From assembly GCF_016403105.1 (NCBI RefSeq), contig NZ_CP046155.1, positions 1,240,001 through 1,304,000 on the forward strand: DNA of 64,000 nucleotides. Reading direction: 5' to 3'. The position numbers were made by a program, and so were the translations under genes. Positions 35,056 through 45,743 of the stretch are shown here, piece after piece. Below the pieces are notes generated by a model. The model did not search any database and was not told the origin of the DNA. It saw nothing but the letters and a program-made list of their open reading frames with translations. Within the stretch, counting starts at the first letter, position 1, and each line of letters begins with the position of its first letter. The stretch is from Leptolyngbya sp. BL0902. Its GTDB lineage: Bacteria; Cyanobacteriota; Cyanobacteriia; Phormidesmidales; Phormidesmidaceae.

Positions 35056-36033
35056 CTAGTCCTCGCGGCTAGGATCGTCGCCCGCATCGCAGGACGTATC
35101 GCCATCGAAGGCGCTATCATCCCCACCCTCGCAGGAGTCAGACGGACTGGGTTCCACGTCGCGGGGATCGCGATAGCCATCCCGCAGGCTGCCCAGACCC
35201 CAATCGTCGTCTGAGAAGGCATACAGCCCTTGGCTACGGCTCTTTTTGTTGGCGCTCAAGACTTCTGTTCCGGTGGCCGTATAGCCACAGTAGCGGCAGG
35301 TGCGATGGATAATGGCCTCCCCCGGACGGCTAGGGGTCGGTTTAGTGAGGGTCTTTTGGTGGGTAATGGCCATGGTCTTGTAGTGGCAGCGGGGGCACTG
35401 GGTGACTAGGCGACTGGGAGCGGCAAAGCGAAACACCTTGCGGCGCGTACATTGGGGGCAAATCGCCACGCTGTAAAAGACTGAGTCTAAATCCGCTTCG
35501 ATCTGCTGGGCCGGATTCAGATAAGGTTTAGCCGCCTTGCGGTTGTACAACGTGGTGAGCACGCCACAGATATCGCACGTGGGACGATGCTTATACGACC
35601 AGTGTTGTAACAACCAGAAGATGATTCCCCCAAGCAGCCCAAAGAGAATAATCGGCAGCAAGGCGAGGATGATCGGCAGTAGAAGACTCAGCAAAAGCAA
35701 AAGAAGCGTCAGCCATGCCATCGGATCATCCCACGGTATCGGCTCGCCAAATTCAGGTTCGCCGAACTCCGGATCGGTGTCTGGGGTAGCGGGAGCCTGC
35801 ACTAAGCCAGGGAAAACCTGAATCTGCCGATCCTGAGTGGCCACGATAGGGATCACGAAGTCTTCAGCCCGCACCAGCCCAGTTTGCCCGTCGGTAGCTC
35901 GTAGGACTAGAGTTGTTCTGTCCTGATCCGCCCACCCTCCGCCTTGGGGAACAATTCCCCAAGCCAGCGTGAGACTGAGGCCAGCTAAGATCAGAAAGCC
36001 TTTCGGTCGGGAGACTAGGGAGCGTCGGGGCAT
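35056..36033 (-). CDS. Membrane protein with zinc-ribbon cysteine pairs, unknown function
   Basis: The 325-residue protein has a signal-like helix at the N-terminus (GFLILAGLSLTLAWGIV) and a long central hydrophobic segment (LTLLLLLLSLLLPIILALL and more). A cytoplasmic-looking C-terminal half follows with four CxxC knuckles: CDIC, CPQC, CPRC and CRYC. This is a zinc-ribbon arrangement, as in TPM/DUF-type membrane proteins of cyanobacteria. It ends in a highly acidic Ser/Asp-rich tail. It is probably co-transcribed with the small gene at 34453. Confidence 0.7.
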   Translation of the reverse strand: MPRRSLVSRPKGFLILAGLSLTLAWGIVPQGGGWADQDRTTLVLRATDGQTGLVRAEDFVIPIVATQDRQIQVFPGLVQAPATPDTDPEFGEPEFGEPIPWDDPMAWLTLLLLLLSLLLPIILALLPIILFGLLGGIIFWLLQHWSYKHRPTCDICGVLTTLYNRKAAKPYLNPAQQIEADLDSVFYSVAICPQCTRRKVFRFAAPSRLVTQCPRCHYKTMAITHQKTLTKPTPSRPGEAIIHRTCRYCGYTATGTEVLSANKKSRSQGLYAFSDDDWGLGSLRDGYRDPRDVEPSPSDSCEGGDDSAFDGDTSCDAGDDPSRED

Positions 36034-36238
36034 CGATCCTCCTAGGGCCGCTGGGGGCTGGGTTGTAATTCATCCGACCGCAAGGGGCAATAGGGCCGGA
36101 TTTTTGCAAGATAACCTACACCCGCTGATACTGTCCATGCTGGCAGGATTGCATAGTCAACCAGGGTTAACGATAGGCAACGACTCGTTTTCAAAAGCTT
36201 TGGGGCTAACCCCTGATAGATAGGCCGCTGACCGTTCG

Positions 36239-36877
36239 CTAGGGCTGCCCCACCAACCCCTGCTTGAGGTCACGAATGGCGGCACTGGAGTTGCGGTCGT
36301 AGGCGATCTGAACACAGCGGGTGATGATCGCAGACAAGTCCACCCCTGGAAAGAACTGGCTTTGGGTAATGAGGTGATAGCCCGCGTCCTGAAACTGATA
36401 CATCATAAGTTGCTGATGCCTGTAGAGCCAGACTTCCGGCACCCGAAAGGGCACATAATCCTGCACGTCCGAAAAGCTGGTCACGTCCACTTCAATGACT
36501 AAATCCGGGGGTGGATCCTGCTGCCAATCAATTCTGGTTTTGCCCGATATGGCCTGCCAATTCTCGATGTAAAAGCAGTAGTCCGGCTCTAGACCGCTGA
36601 TTTCTGGCAGTGTCATCGTCACCGGAGTAAAGGCATCGTAGTCTTGGTTCCGATGGTCGAGCAGGGCTTTTACGATATCGGCGATCAGGTTGGCATCGCG
36701 CCCGTGCACAGGCAAGGGAGACATCAGCAGCACTTCTCCAGGACGGTATTTGAGGCGTGGCAGGGTGCCATCGCCCCGCTGATCGCACAGGCGTTGATAC
36801 TCCGGCCAAGTGGCTGGCAACCGCACCACCGCCCCCGCTGGCAACTTAATGCTTTCGGGCGAAACCAAAGCGAACAT
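36239..36877 (-). CDS. Uma2-family (DUF820) putative endonuclease
   Basis: The protein (about 212 residues from ATG 36877; a further ATG is at 36913) shows the Uma2 pattern. It has LPATWPEYQRLCD near the start, an LLMSPLPVHGRDANLI motif, a GLEPDYCFYIEN segment and the core PDLVIEVDVTSFSD. The PD and ExD residues match the PD-(D/E)XK nuclease fold. The family is expanded in cyanobacteria and often moves between genomes; biological roles are unproven. It stands alone beside glgB. Confidence 0.88.
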   Translation of the reverse strand: MFALVSPESIKLPAGAVVRLPATWPEYQRLCDQRGDGTLPRLKYRPGEVLLMSPLPVHGRDANLIADIVKALLDHRNQDYDAFTPVTMTLPEISGLEPDYCFYIENWQAISGKTRIDWQQDPPPDLVIEVDVTSFSDVQDYVPFRVPEVWLYRHQQLMMYQFQDAGYHLITQSQFFPGVDLSAIITRCVQIAYDRNSSAAIRDLKQGLVGQP

Positions 36878-36979
36878 AGTGGGCGCATCCCCAACGCAAT
36901 CTACCGCCATCATAACGACAAAAAATCCCTGGGATTTGAGACAACCCCAGGGACGTATCCGCTACACCGTGGCCTTAGG

Positions 36980-39280
36980 CTACTCTTGGGTTCCGGCCAG
37001 GGCTTTTTGGGTTTCTTCTTTGTCTAGCTTCAGCACAATCACGCCCAGCGGGGGCAGGGTGAGATCGAGGGAGAAGGGGCGGTTGTGGAAGGCCCAGTCG
37101 TCCGACCATTTGCCGCCGAGGTTGCCCATGTTGCTGCCGCCAAAGTCGCGGGCGTCGCTGTTGAAGAGTTCTTTGTAGTAGCCCTTTTCGGGAACGCCGA
37201 TGCGGTAGTGGCTGTGGGGTTGGGGGGTGAAGTTGCACACCACCACCACAAAGTCGCCCGTGCCCTTGTCGCGCCGCAGGAAGGACACCACGCTGTGGCG
37301 GTTGTCGCTGCAATCAATCCACTCAAACCCAGCCTGGTCGAAGTCTTGGGTAAACAGGGCGGGTTCGCTGCGGTAGAACTCGTTCAGCTTGGCCATGAAC
37401 TGCTTCAGGTTTTGGTGCGGCTCGTATTGCAGCAGGTGCCACTCCAGATCGCCCCACACGTTCCACTCGCTCCACTGGCCAAATTCCATGCTCATAAAGA
37501 GCGTCTTTTTGCCGGGATGGGTGAACATGTAGGTGTAGAGGCAGCGCAGGTTGGCGAACTTCTGCCATTCGTCACCGGGCATTTTGCCGAGCATATTGCT
37601 CTTGCCGTGGACGACCTCATCGTGGGACAGGGCCAGCATAAAGTTTTCGGTGAAGGCGTACCAAATGCTGAAGGTGACGTTGTTTTGGTGGAACTGCCGG
37701 AACCACGGATCCATGTTGAAGTAGTCCAACATGTCGTGCATCCAGCCCATGTTCCACTTCAGGTTGAAGCCCAGACCACCGACGTAGGTGGGCCAAGACA
37801 CCATCGGCCAAGCGGTGGATTCTTCAGCAATGGACAACACGCCGGGGAAGTAGGTAAACAGCAGATGGTTCACCTGACGCAAAAAGTCCGCCGCTTCGAT
37901 GTGCTCATGGCCGCCGTACTCGTTGGCCACCCACTCGCCATCCTTACGGAAGTAGTTGAGGTAGAGCATGGAGGCCACCGCATCCACCCGAATTCCGTCG
38001 ATGTGGTACTTCTCGAACCAAAAGATGGCGTTGGCCACCAGGAAGTTGCGTACCTCGTTGCGGCCATAGTTGAACACTAGGGTGCCCCATTCCTTGTGTT
38101 CGCCCTTGCGGGGGTCGGCGTGTTCGTAGAGGTGGGTGCCGTCGAAGAAGGCCAGCCCGTGGCCGTCCTTGGGGAAATGGCCAGGAACCCAGTCCACAAT
38201 CACCCCAATGCCGTTAGCGTGGCACTGATCCACAAAATACATGAAGTCTTCTGGAGTGCCGTAGCGAGACGTCACCGCGTAGTAGCCCGTCACCTGGTAG
38301 CCCCAGGAGCCATCGAAGGGGTGCTCGGCGACGGGCAGTAGCTCGATGTGGGTAAAGCCCAGCTCCTTCACGTAGGGAATCAGCCGCGCCGCCAGTTCTC
38401 GGTAGGTCAAAAACCGTGCACCGGGCTTCAGTTCTGCCACGGTGACAACGGGTTCGGGGGTGCCATCGGGCAACAGGGCCGGAGTCGCGGAGGACTCGTG
38501 CAGCCAAGAACCGAGGTGAACTTCGTAAATGGAAACAGGCTGAGTTAGCGGATCGGTCTGACGCCGCTTCTCCATCCACGCGTCATCCTGCCAAGCATAG
38601 CTGTCGAGGTCGGTGACGATGGAGGCGGTTTTGGGCCGAGTTTCCTGCTGGAAGCCGTAGGGGTCAGACTTCTCGTAGATGTGGCCATCGTAGTTTTTGA
38701 TTTCGTATTTATAGTGGGTGCCCACATCCAAACCTGGGATGAACAAATCCCAGATGCCGTTCGACAGGCGGCGCATCTGGTGTTTGCGGCCATCCCAATA
38801 GTTGAAATCCCCTAAGACCGAGACATTGCGGGCGTTGGGTGCCCACACGGCAAAGTACACCCCGGTAACGCCCTCGACCTCAGTATAGTGGGCACCGAGT
38901 TTTTCGTAGATGCGGTGGTGGTTGCCCTCACCGAACAGGTGAATGTCAAAGTCGGTGATGGAGCGGGTTTTGAAGGCGTAGGGGTCATAGATGACGTGGA
39001 CATGGCCATCAATGATGTATTTGAGCTGGTAGTTGGCCAAATCCTGCACTTCCAAAACGCACTCAAAGAAGTGGGGATTGTGGAAGCTCTCCATGGGCAC
39101 TTCCTTGTGCTCCTCCGGCAGCACCACCCAAGCCTTCTCGGCCTGGGGCAGGTAGGCTCGCACAGCCCAGACGGTTTGGCCGTCCTGCTGCACCATGTGG
39201 GGGCCTAGTACCTCGAAGGGGTCGTGGTGCTGGTTCCAGACGATGCGGTCAATTTGCCCAGGATCAACGGTTACAGCCAT
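36980..39280 (-). CDS. glgB: 1,4-alpha-glucan (glycogen) branching enzyme
   Basis: GlgB adds alpha-1,6 branches to glycogen, the carbon store of cyanobacteria. The 766-residue protein has an N-terminal CBM48 region ([20 protein letters not shown] style), then a GH13 barrel and a C-terminal beta domain. The catalytic nucleophile is in [13 protein letters not shown], the acid/base glutamate is in [11 protein letters not shown] and the transition-state aspartate in [12 protein letters not shown]. Length is typical. It is separate from the other glg genes, which are not in the window. Confidence 0.97.
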   Translation of the reverse strand: MAVTVDPGQIDRIVWNQHHDPFEVLGPHMVQQDGQTVWAVRAYLPQAEKAWVVLPEEHKEVPMESFHNPHFFECVLEVQDLANYQLKYIIDGHVHVIYDPYAFKTRSITDFDIHLFGEGNHHRIYEKLGAHYTEVEGVTGVYFAVWAPNARNVSVLGDFNYWDGRKHQMRRLSNGIWDLFIPGLDVGTHYKYEIKNYDGHIYEKSDPYGFQQETRPKTASIVTDLDSYAWQDDAWMEKRRQTDPLTQPVSIYEVHLGSWLHESSATPALLPDGTPEPVVTVAELKPGARFLTYRELAARLIPYVKELGFTHIELLPVAEHPFDGSWGYQVTGYYAVTSRYGTPEDFMYFVDQCHANGIGVIVDWVPGHFPKDGHGLAFFDGTHLYEHADPRKGEHKEWGTLVFNYGRNEVRNFLVANAIFWFEKYHIDGIRVDAVASMLYLNYFRKDGEWVANEYGGHEHIEAADFLRQVNHLLFTYFPGVLSIAEESTAWPMVSWPTYVGGLGFNLKWNMGWMHDMLDYFNMDPWFRQFHQNNVTFSIWYAFTENFMLALSHDEVVHGKSNMLGKMPGDEWQKFANLRCLYTYMFTHPGKKTLFMSMEFGQWSEWNVWGDLEWHLLQYEPHQNLKQFMAKLNEFYRSEPALFTQDFDQAGFEWIDCSDNRHSVVSFLRRDKGTGDFVVVVCNFTPQPHSHYRIGVPEKGYYKELFNSDARDFGGSNMGNLGGKWSDDWAFHNRPFSLDLTLPPLGVIVLKLDKEETQKALAGTQE

Positions 39281-39557
39281 GTTTTAAAGTCCACAGGTGA
39301 TGATGACGCAGCCTGAGGTGCCCGATGCCCTAACCTTGTGCCCGTGCTGTCAGTACCGTGCGCTGTTAGGAGTTTACCCCGCAACCCGACGTTCTGGGAT
39401 CAGCCTTGAACCCCGACGACCGTCTTCAGGGGGCGTTTCAGCCCTCAGATTGGCGTAAGTTTACTATCTGCGGAATAGATTAACAAAACTTAGCGATTTC
39501 CTGCGGGATTTTTTTGATACCGACTCCGGGGGCGGCATCCTCGTGATTTTCCTGCCC

Positions 39558-39851
39558 CTAGCGAATAAACGGCAGGATCGGCTTCACCACCCGCCGAAAC
39601 TGCAACAGCCCAATCAGTTGAGCAACTTCCTCATTAACCTGGGCATTGCGATTGGGATCCTGCAACTGCTCCATTAAGATCGCATAGGCCGCCGCCGATA
39701 GGGGTTCCCCGGTGAGGGGAGACCGAGCTTCGGTGATAATTTCCGTGCGAAGAATTTCCTCTGGGGTGTCCTCCGGCGGGGGCAGCGCTAGGGCCGGAGT
39801 TGCCACCATGAGACTGAAAACCAGGGCTAGGCTAGGGGGTGCAGCATTCAT
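39558..39851 (-). CDS. Small secreted protein of unknown function
   Basis: The 97-residue product has a signal peptide (LALVFSLMVATPALA) and a mature part of about 75 residues. It contains a LTGEPLSAAAYAILMEQLQ helix region and ends LLQFRRVVKPILPFIR. This looks like a conserved cyanobacterial periplasmic helper, but I cannot name the family. It is flanked by long untranslated gaps (about 280 and 150 bases). Confidence 0.65.
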   Translation of the reverse strand: MNAAPPSLALVFSLMVATPALALPPPEDTPEEILRTEIITEARSPLTGEPLSAAAYAILMEQLQDPNRNAQVNEEVAQLIGLLQFRRVVKPILPFIR

Positions 39852-40001
39852 GAACTAAGGGCGGCGGCGGATAATCGACTAGCGGACAGTGCGTTATTTT
39901 TAACATACCCACAGACACCTTACACTTTGTCCCAATGGGGCGATGGCCCCTAATGGCCTGTGCTAAGGTTCAGGGGCAAGATTTACCCCCCTGGAGGCAC
40001 C

Positions 40002-40715
40002 ATGGCTTCGCTGCGACCCCTTGGCTCATTTATCACCCTCATGGCCTTAACCGCAGGTCTGGGTATAGGAGTGGCCTCGTTGCCAGCCCAGGCCCAGCCA
40101 GCCATCATCGAAACTGGGGGCACCATTGTTCCGGCAGAATCGGTACATACCTTTGAAGGCCAAGCAGGGCAGGTTGTCACTATCACCCTAGAAAGCGAAG
40201 ACTTTGATCCGGTGCTCACGCTGCAAAATGCGGCTGGCGAAGAAATTGCCTTCAACGATGACTTTGGTGGTAGCCTCAACTCCCGCATTGTGGCCGAGCT
40301 TCCCGCCAGCGGCACCTATCGGGTTGTGGCTCGTTCCTATTCGGGCAACGGCGGCGATTTTAGCCTCACGGTACGGCTCGCCACCGAGTTTGAGATGGCC
40401 CTAGCCAAGGCCGACTCCCTCACCAATGAAGGACGCTACAGCGACGCCATTGCCGCCTATACCGCCGCCATTGCCCTCGACCCGAACCAGGCCATCAGCT
40501 ATCTAGGCCGCGCCCAAGCCACCCTAAGCCAGGTTTACATGGATCAAGGCGAGACCATGGAAGGCCCAGAGGACATTCCCGCCGCCGCCCGCCAATCTAT
40601 GATCACAGACTTCGAGACAGCCGCCGATTTGCTGGAAGCGGACGGCGATATCAACTGGGCGATGTCCCTTCGGGAACAGGCAGCATTCCTCCAGGGTGGG
40701 GGGGAGGGGAATTAA
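40002..40715 (+). CDS. Secreted protein with a PPC domain and TPR-like repeats
   Basis: The start at ATG 40002 is preceded by GGAGG at ideal spacing; the in-frame upstream ATG at 39960 is not. The 237-residue product has a signal peptide (LMALTAGLGIGVASLPAQA), a bacterial pre-peptidase C-terminal (PPC) beta domain (VVTITLESEDFDPVLTLQNAAG ... SGTYRVVARS), and a helical TPR-like segment (GRYSDAIAAYTAAIALDPNQ). PPC domains bind polymer surfaces or act as folding appendages. There is no protease domain, so this is a stand-alone version. Confidence 0.83.
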   Translation: MASLRPLGSFITLMALTAGLGIGVASLPAQAQPAIIETGGTIVPAESVHTFEGQAGQVVTITLESEDFDPVLTLQNAAGEEIAFNDDFGGSLNSRIVAELPASGTYRVVARSYSGNGGDFSLTVRLATEFEMALAKADSLTNEGRYSDAIAAYTAAIALDPNQAISYLGRAQATLSQVYMDQGETMEGPEDIPAAARQSMITDFETAADLLEADGDINWAMSLREQAAFLQGGGEGN

Positions 40716-40920
40716 CCCTATCCCACGAAAGCCTTGGGCTAGGTATCTTACTGGCCGTCCGAAGCCCAACGTAGACCTCTTCTCTGACCTAGGCAACCTT
40801 TTGAATTGTCGGTCGTCTAGGTCATCAGGTGAATGGTAGATACACCAAAGCCCAATCCCTCGGAATTTCCGGGGGATTTTTTTAGCCTCCCACTCCCGAC
40901 TCCCGACTCCCCATGCCCAA

Positions 40921-40957
40921 ACAAAAAGAGAGCCGCCCGTAGACGACTCTCTTTGTA
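40921..40957 (-). terminator. Terminator of cpcG
   Basis: On the minus strand AAAGAGAG pairs with CTCTCTTT around a GC-rich loop and is followed by a T run, ending about 20 bases after the cpcG stop. It also separates cpcG from the convergent PPC-domain gene. Confidence 0.85.
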
Positions 40958-40977
40958 GAACCGATGGCCGTTAGTGT

Positions 40978-41739
40978 CTAGTCAGACAGCTTGCGGTAGG
41001 GTACAGCGGTGGCGATGTTGATGTCGCCCACGGAAACACGAGCCGGAGCCGCGCCCGTTGCGCCGATGTTGCGGGCCATGGACAGGAAGAGGCTGGGGTT
41101 GCCAGCGGTGGCCTGCTTGTCTTGGGGTACAAACCGCTTGACCTGGGACTGCCAAATGATTTGGGGGAAGCCCAGTTGGTTGCGGTGGTAGGCGTCGTAG
41201 CGGGGGTTGCTGATGTGGATGGGCAGATCGCCTTCACCCTTACCAGGAAGCACCCGACGGCGCTGGTAAGGCACGGTGTTGTAGCCGAAGTTGGTCAGAT
41301 ACTCTTCGCTATCGAGCAACGCATCCACGAGGCCCTGAATACCCTTGTTGGCGACCACAATAGACCAAGCAATCTTTTCGCGCTCGTTGTACACTTCGCG
41401 GCCCAGGATTTTTTGGACGCAGTGCTCAACAAACTTGTAGTTGCTGTTTTTGGCAAAGAAGCTGTTGTAGAAGGTGGGAGACAGCGCCAACCCCCGGATG
41501 AAGTCGCGCACGGTGATTTGTCCGTTCCGCAGTTGAGACTCCAGGAAGATCTGACGATCACACTTGAAGGCGTGGAAGAACATCTGCCGATAGGCCGCCT
41601 CAATCAGGGCATCCATTCCGGTGCCGCTGTAGACATCGTCGGTGGAGAAAATCCGGGGCTGACGGTCGCCGCCCACGTCGATGTTGGCAACCCGCTGGTT
41701 TTGGCTGGACGGAGAATAGTTTAGTAACGGAAGAGACAC
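40978..41739 (-). CDS. cpcG: Phycobilisome rod-core linker polypeptide
   Basis: CpcG attaches phycocyanin rods to the allophycocyanin core. The 253-residue protein has the Pfam linker domain (residues about 15-190), starting [16 protein letters not shown] and including [26 protein letters not shown] and [15 protein letters not shown]. The C-terminal extension of about 60 residues has the [20 protein letters not shown] segment typical of CpcG1. It is not the membrane-anchored CpcL type, because there is no hydrophobic C-terminal helix. The gene is monocistronic with its own terminator. Confidence 0.95.
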   Translation of the reverse strand: MSLPLLNYSPSSQNQRVANIDVGGDRQPRIFSTDDVYSGTGMDALIEAAYRQMFFHAFKCDRQIFLESQLRNGQITVRDFIRGLALSPTFYNSFFAKNSNYKFVEHCVQKILGREVYNEREKIAWSIVVANKGIQGLVDALLDSEEYLTNFGYNTVPYQRRRVLPGKGEGDLPIHISNPRYDAYHRNQLGFPQIIWQSQVKRFVPQDKQATAGNPSLFLSMARNIGATGAAPARVSVGDINIATAVPYRKLSD

Positions 41740-42397
41740 GTTTGAATCTCCAGAATCTTAGGAAAATTTACAAACTTTGGGAACGATCATACGGGAATGC
41801 CTGACGCCCTCTGGGGTAATCTGAGGAAATCAACACAGTCCTTAACATTCGCCAAAGTGGTTATCCTCCCAGGGGTTGAGGAACCCGTTGGCGATCCTCC
41901 GGTTTTCCTTAGCTGGCTGAGAGAGGGGCCGCGTGTCCCCAACGCCGTCGTCCCCTGCCCCGGATCGCCACTCTTCTGCCCTGCCCTCTGCCCTGCCCAA
42001 ACTGGGGCCAAACCAGGTTGAAGCGAGACTCTAGGCCCATTGCTCTATCACAAAAGGGGAGTATGGCCCACCCTCGCCCCGGCCATGACGTTATATATAG
42101 TTAGATATATTTAAACCGATAACTTAAAGTTATGAATATATACAGATCTTCCAAAATAAACCTTATCCAATCGCTGGTACTATGCTAATGCATGAGGTAA
42201 TTAAAAATACCTGAAGCGTGTGGTGGGCAACCGTTTTATTGGGTTGTCTGCTCTTTGCTGCCATCTCATTGTTGTGGACATCTGGCGGGCACTTAGACTG
42301 GGCAATAGTTTCCTGGCTTGCTAAGGAAACGGGTTTGTCTGTGGCTGAGCCGCAGAGGTTCGCGTGAGAGATTTCTTAGATTCACAGGAAGGGAGAT
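41740..42397. promoter_or_regulatory. Divergent intergenic region of cpcG and rbcL, with a palindrome at 42119-42133
   Basis: This gap carries the promoters of cpcG (minus) and rbcL (plus). The most striking signal is ATAACTT-A-AAGTTAT (42119-42133), a 7-1-7 palindrome of the T-N11-A type bound by LysR regulators, about 265 bases before rbcL; RbcR is the obvious candidate. It lies in a short AT-rich island (42090-42160). A small hairpin CAACC/GGTTG lies near 42230. The half nearer cpcG holds no gene I can support. Confidence 0.55.
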
Positions 42398-43828
42398 ATG
42401 TCTTACTCTCAGACAACGACTCAGTCAAAAGCGGGCTATAGCGCTGGTGTAAAGGACTATAAGCTGACCTATTACACCCCCGACTACACCCCCAAAGATA
42501 CCGATATCCTGGCGGCATTCCGGATGACCCCCCAGCCCGGTGTGCCCCCCGAAGAGTGCGCCGCTGCTGTGGCCGCTGAATCCTCTACGGGTACCTGGAC
42601 CACCGTGTGGACCGACCTGCTGACCGACATGGATCGGTACAAAGGTCGTTGCTACGACATCGAGCCGGTGCCCGGTGAAGACAACCAATACATTTGCTAC
42701 GTGGCCTACCCCCTCGACCTGTTCGAGGAAGGTTCTGTCACCAACCTGCTGACCTCCCTAGTGGGGAACGTGTTCGGCTTCAAAGCCCTACGCGCCCTGC
42801 GTCTGGAAGACCTGCGGATTCCCGTGGCCTACCTGAAGACCTTCCAAGGCCCTCCCCACGGTATCCAAGTGGAGCGCGACCGTCTGAACAAGTATGGTCG
42901 TCCTCTGCTGGGTTGTACCATCAAGCCCAAGCTGGGTCTGTCCGCCAAGAACTATGGCCGTGCGGTCTACGAAGCTCTGCGCGGTGGTCTAGACTTCACC
43001 AAAGACGACGAAAACATCAACTCCCAGCCCTTCCAGCGCTGGCGTGATCGCTTCCTGTTTGTGGCCGACGCGATCCACAAGTCCCAGGCTGAAACCGGGG
43101 AAATCAAGGGTCACTACCTGAACGTGACCGCCGCTACCTGCGAAGAAATGCTGAAGCGGGCCGAGTACGCCAAGGAACTCGACATGCCCATCGTCATGCA
43201 TGACTTCCTCACCGCTGGCTTCACCGCCAACACCACCCTGTCCCACTGGTGCCGTGACAACGGCGTTCTGCTGCACATTCACCGCGCCATGCACGCTGTG
43301 ATCGACCGTCAGAAGAACCACGGGATCCACTTCCGCGTGCTGGCCAAGTGTCTGCGGATGTCCGGTGGTGACCACATCCACACTGGTACCGTGGTCGGTA
43401 AGCTGGAAGGCGACCGCGCTGGCACCCTCGGCTTCGTAGACCTGCTGCGCGAAAACTACGTCGAGCGCGACCCCTCTCGCGGGGTGTACTTCACCCAAGA
43501 CTGGGCTTCCATGGCTGGCGTCATGGCCGTGGCTTCCGGTGGTATCCACGTGTGGCACATGCCCGCACTGGTGGAAATCTTCGGCGACGACTCCGTGCTT
43601 CAGTTCGGTGGTGGTACTCTCGGCCACCCCTGGGGTAACGCTCCTGGTGCAACCGCCAACCGCGTGGCTCTGGAAGCTTGCGTTCAGGCCCGTAACGAAG
43701 GCCGCGACCTCACCCGCGAAGGCGGCGACATCATCCGCGAAGCTTGCAAGTGGTCTCCCGAACTGGCGGCTGCCTGCGAACTGTGGAAGGAAATCAAGTT
43801 CGAGTTCGACACCGTTGACACCCTCTAA
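42398..43828 (+). CDS. rbcL: Rubisco large subunit, Form IB
   Basis: RbcL catalyses carboxylation or oxygenation of ribulose-1,5-bisphosphate. The 476-residue protein begins [20 protein letters not shown]. It has the active-site lysine motif [10 protein letters not shown], the carbamylated lysine in [12 protein letters not shown], and the closing [10 protein letters not shown] motif. Cyanobacterial Form IB ancestry is supported by the rbcX gene between it and rbcS. A strong ribosome-binding site (GGAAGGGAG) precedes the ATG. Confidence 0.99.
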   Translation: MSYSQTTTQSKAGYSAGVKDYKLTYYTPDYTPKDTDILAAFRMTPQPGVPPEECAAAVAAESSTGTWTTVWTDLLTDMDRYKGRCYDIEPVPGEDNQYICYVAYPLDLFEEGSVTNLLTSLVGNVFGFKALRALRLEDLRIPVAYLKTFQGPPHGIQVERDRLNKYGRPLLGCTIKPKLGLSAKNYGRAVYEALRGGLDFTKDDENINSQPFQRWRDRFLFVADAIHKSQAETGEIKGHYLNVTAATCEEMLKRAEYAKELDMPIVMHDFLTAGFTANTTLSHWCRDNGVLLHIHRAMHAVIDRQKNHGIHFRVLAKCLRMSGGDHIHTGTVVGKLEGDRAGTLGFVDLLRENYVERDPSRGVYFTQDWASMAGVMAVASGGIHVWHMPALVEIFGDDSVLQFGGGTLGHPWGNAPGATANRVALEACVQARNEGRDLTREGGDIIREACKWSPELAAACELWKEIKFEFDTVDTL

Positions 43829-44021
43829 TTGTGCTTTGGCGGCGGGGATAGACTCCGGTTTATCCCTATCCAAGGCAGGGGGTAGGACATTCTCGAAGGT
43901 GAGCGTCTTGAGAAAACTTAAGATTGCGGCCTAAGTTACCGAATCCATCTGGATTTCGAGCTTAAATCAGGGCTACCCACCCACCGGGCGGGGTCTAGGT
44001 CAACTCTTCGAGGAGACACCG

Positions 44022-44450
44022 ATGGACCTTAAGCAAGCGGCCAAGGACACCGCTAAGGTGCTGACCAGCTATCTGACCTTCCAGGCCGTGAAAACGGTGT
44101 TGAGTCAGCTTAAGGAAACCAACCCTGCCCAAGCCTATTGGCTGAATACCTTTTCTTCCAAAGACGCGCTCCAGGATGGAGAAACCTATCTGACAGCGCT
44201 GATGGCGGAAAAGCCAGACATGGCCATGCGCATCATGACGGTTCGGCAGCACATTGCAGAGGAAATCTGCGAATTTTTGCCGGAAATGGTGATCGCCAAC
44301 CTTCAGCAAGCCAATATGGAACACCGCCGCCAGCATTTAGAGCGCCTGACTCAATTGGGCGATGCCGACCATCTGGATCAATCGGAGACCCTTAGCACCC
44401 TGGAGGTGCCCCAGGAATCCACCACCGATGGAGAGCACGTCCCGGAGTAG
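44022..44450 (+). CDS. rbcX: Rubisco assembly chaperone RbcX
   Basis: RbcX is a dimeric clamp that binds the C-terminal tail of RbcL during assembly. The 142-residue protein opens with DLKQAAKDTAKVLTSYLTFQAVKTVL and contains the conserved ETNPAQAYWLNTFSSKD and RIMTVRQHIAEEICEFLPEM helices. A GAGGAG ribosome-binding site lies just upstream. The last 25 residues are acidic and polar, as in other cyanobacterial copies. It sits about 190 bases after rbcL and 100 before rbcS. Confidence 0.97.
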   Translation: MDLKQAAKDTAKVLTSYLTFQAVKTVLSQLKETNPAQAYWLNTFSSKDALQDGETYLTALMAEKPDMAMRIMTVRQHIAEEICEFLPEMVIANLQQANMEHRRQHLERLTQLGDADHLDQSETLSTLEVPQESTTDGEHVPE

Positions 44451-44552
44451 GCTCCAGGATTCACTACGGATGCGTCGAACTATCGTCGTTAACCCTTTGT
44501 TCACTCGCGGTCAGCCCCGGCTACCGCAGATTAGTAACCCCAGCGAGGAACT

Positions 44553-44894
44553 ATGAAAACTCTGCCTAAAGAGCGTCGTTACGAAACGATGTCCTACCTG
44601 CCCCCTCTGACCGATGCGCAGATTGAGCGGCAAATCGCCTACATCCTGAAAATGGGCTACTTCCCGGCTGTGGAGTTTAACGAAGACTCCAACCCCGAAG
44701 CCTACTACTGGACGATGTGGAAGCTGCCCATGTTCAACGCTACCTCCACCCAGGAAGTGCTGAGCGAAGTGCAAGCTTGCCGCTCCGAGTACTCCAACTG
44801 CTTCATCCGCGTGGTCGGCTTCGACAACGTGAAACAGTGTCAGATTGCTAGCTTCATCGTGCACAAACCCGGTGCTAGCACCTATCGCTACTAA
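44553..44894 (+). CDS. rbcS: Rubisco small subunit
   Basis: RbcS caps the L8 core of Rubisco. The 113-residue protein begins [20 protein letters not shown], the standard Form IB start, with GAGGA before the ATG, and contains [11 protein letters not shown]-type and [14 protein letters not shown] segments in the usual places. Length is normal for cyanobacteria. It is the last gene of rbcLXS, and a strong terminator follows. Confidence 0.98.
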   Translation: MKTLPKERRYETMSYLPPLTDAQIERQIAYILKMGYFPAVEFNEDSNPEAYYWTMWKLPMFNATSTQEVLSEVQACRSEYSNCFIRVVGFDNVKQCQIASFIVHKPGASTYRY

Positions 44895-44931
44895 GATCAT
44901 CTGTATCCCCTAGGGGATAAGCCAAGCCGAT

Positions 44932-44967
44932 AAAAGGGGTGAGAAGTGTTGGCTTCTCACCCCTTTT
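44932..44967 (+). terminator. Terminator of the rbc operon
   Basis: A perfect 15-bp stem, AAAAGGGGTGAGAAG (44932-44946) and its complement (44953-44967), ends in TTTT and lies 38 bases after rbcS. A separate 14-bp palindrome ATCCCCTAGGGGAT (44905-44918) precedes it. The convergent gene beyond can share this hairpin. Confidence 0.88.
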
Positions 44968-45121
44968 GGGTTCATTCATGCAGAGCAATGGCTCATACTC
45001 AATCCAAATAGAAAACCCCCTATAAATTGAAGCTTTCCTAGTCGAGGAGGCTGCACTAACCACAAGTTCAACCTGAGCAGGGTTGGCTCTTAGATCGGGG
45101 GTAAGCCATCGGGCTTTAGTC

Positions 45122-45592
45122 TTAGATCGGAGCGTTAATCAAGCCAGGATGGTCTTGGGGACGCGGGCCAGGGGCAGACCAAAAGAAGCGGCGGTCTTCG
45201 GTGGCGATGGGTCGGTCGTTAATGCTGGCTTCGCGACGACGCATCAACCCATTCTCGGCAAACTCCCAGTTTTCGTTGCCATAGGCGCGATACCACTGTC
45301 CGGCATCATCATGCCACTCGTATTGAAAGCGGACAGCAATCCGGTTTTCGCCAAAGGCCCACAGTTCTTTGACCAGGCGATAGTCCAGTTCTTTATCCCA
45401 CTTACGATGCAAAAAGGCACGGATGGCGTCGCGGCCCTGGAAAATTTCGGCCCGATTGCGCCAGTGGCTGTCCTCCGTGTAGGCCAAGGCCACGCGGTTG
45501 GGGTCTCGGCTGTTCCAGGCGTCTTCGGCCATGCGGACTTTGGCAACGGCAATCTCACGGGTGAAGGGGGGAACAAGGGGAGTAGAGGTCAT
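45122..45592 (-). CDS. DUF1348 (SnoaL/NTF2-like fold) protein
   Basis: The 156-residue protein matches DUF1348, a small family in the NTF2-like superfamily. Features are [20 protein letters not shown] at the start, the core [20 protein letters not shown] and the tail [16 protein letters not shown]. The fold is a cone-shaped pocket, but no reaction is known for this branch. It is the last gene of the minus-strand cyn cluster, 151 bases after cynS, so a link to cyanate or related small-nitrogen metabolism is possible by position only. Confidence 0.88.
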   Translation of the reverse strand: MTSTPLVPPFTREIAVAKVRMAEDAWNSRDPNRVALAYTEDSHWRNRAEIFQGRDAIRAFLHRKWDKELDYRLVKELWAFGENRIAVRFQYEWHDDAGQWYRAYGNENWEFAENGLMRRREASINDRPIATEDRRFFWSAPGPRPQDHPGLINAPI

Positions 45593-45743
45593 AGCATTTA
45601 GAGGGTTGGATCAGATTTCAAGGGCGTAGAAGCTGACATGGATGTAAAAAAGCTGTCAGCCTTGGCCAACAGCCTAGAGTTTGTGAGTTAGGTATTCAAA
45701 TGCGAGATAGCCTCAGCCTCATTAGGCCATCTCAACGAAGTCA

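Noticed and set aside
37085-38080. 331-codon plus-strand frame inside glgB
   Set aside because: It is an antisense shadow of a strongly conserved gene, with Val/Ala/His-rich composition typical of such shadows.
42989-43873. 294-codon minus-strand frame inside rbcL
   Set aside because: It is antisense to rbcL, which is unambiguous, and the frame has shadow-type composition.
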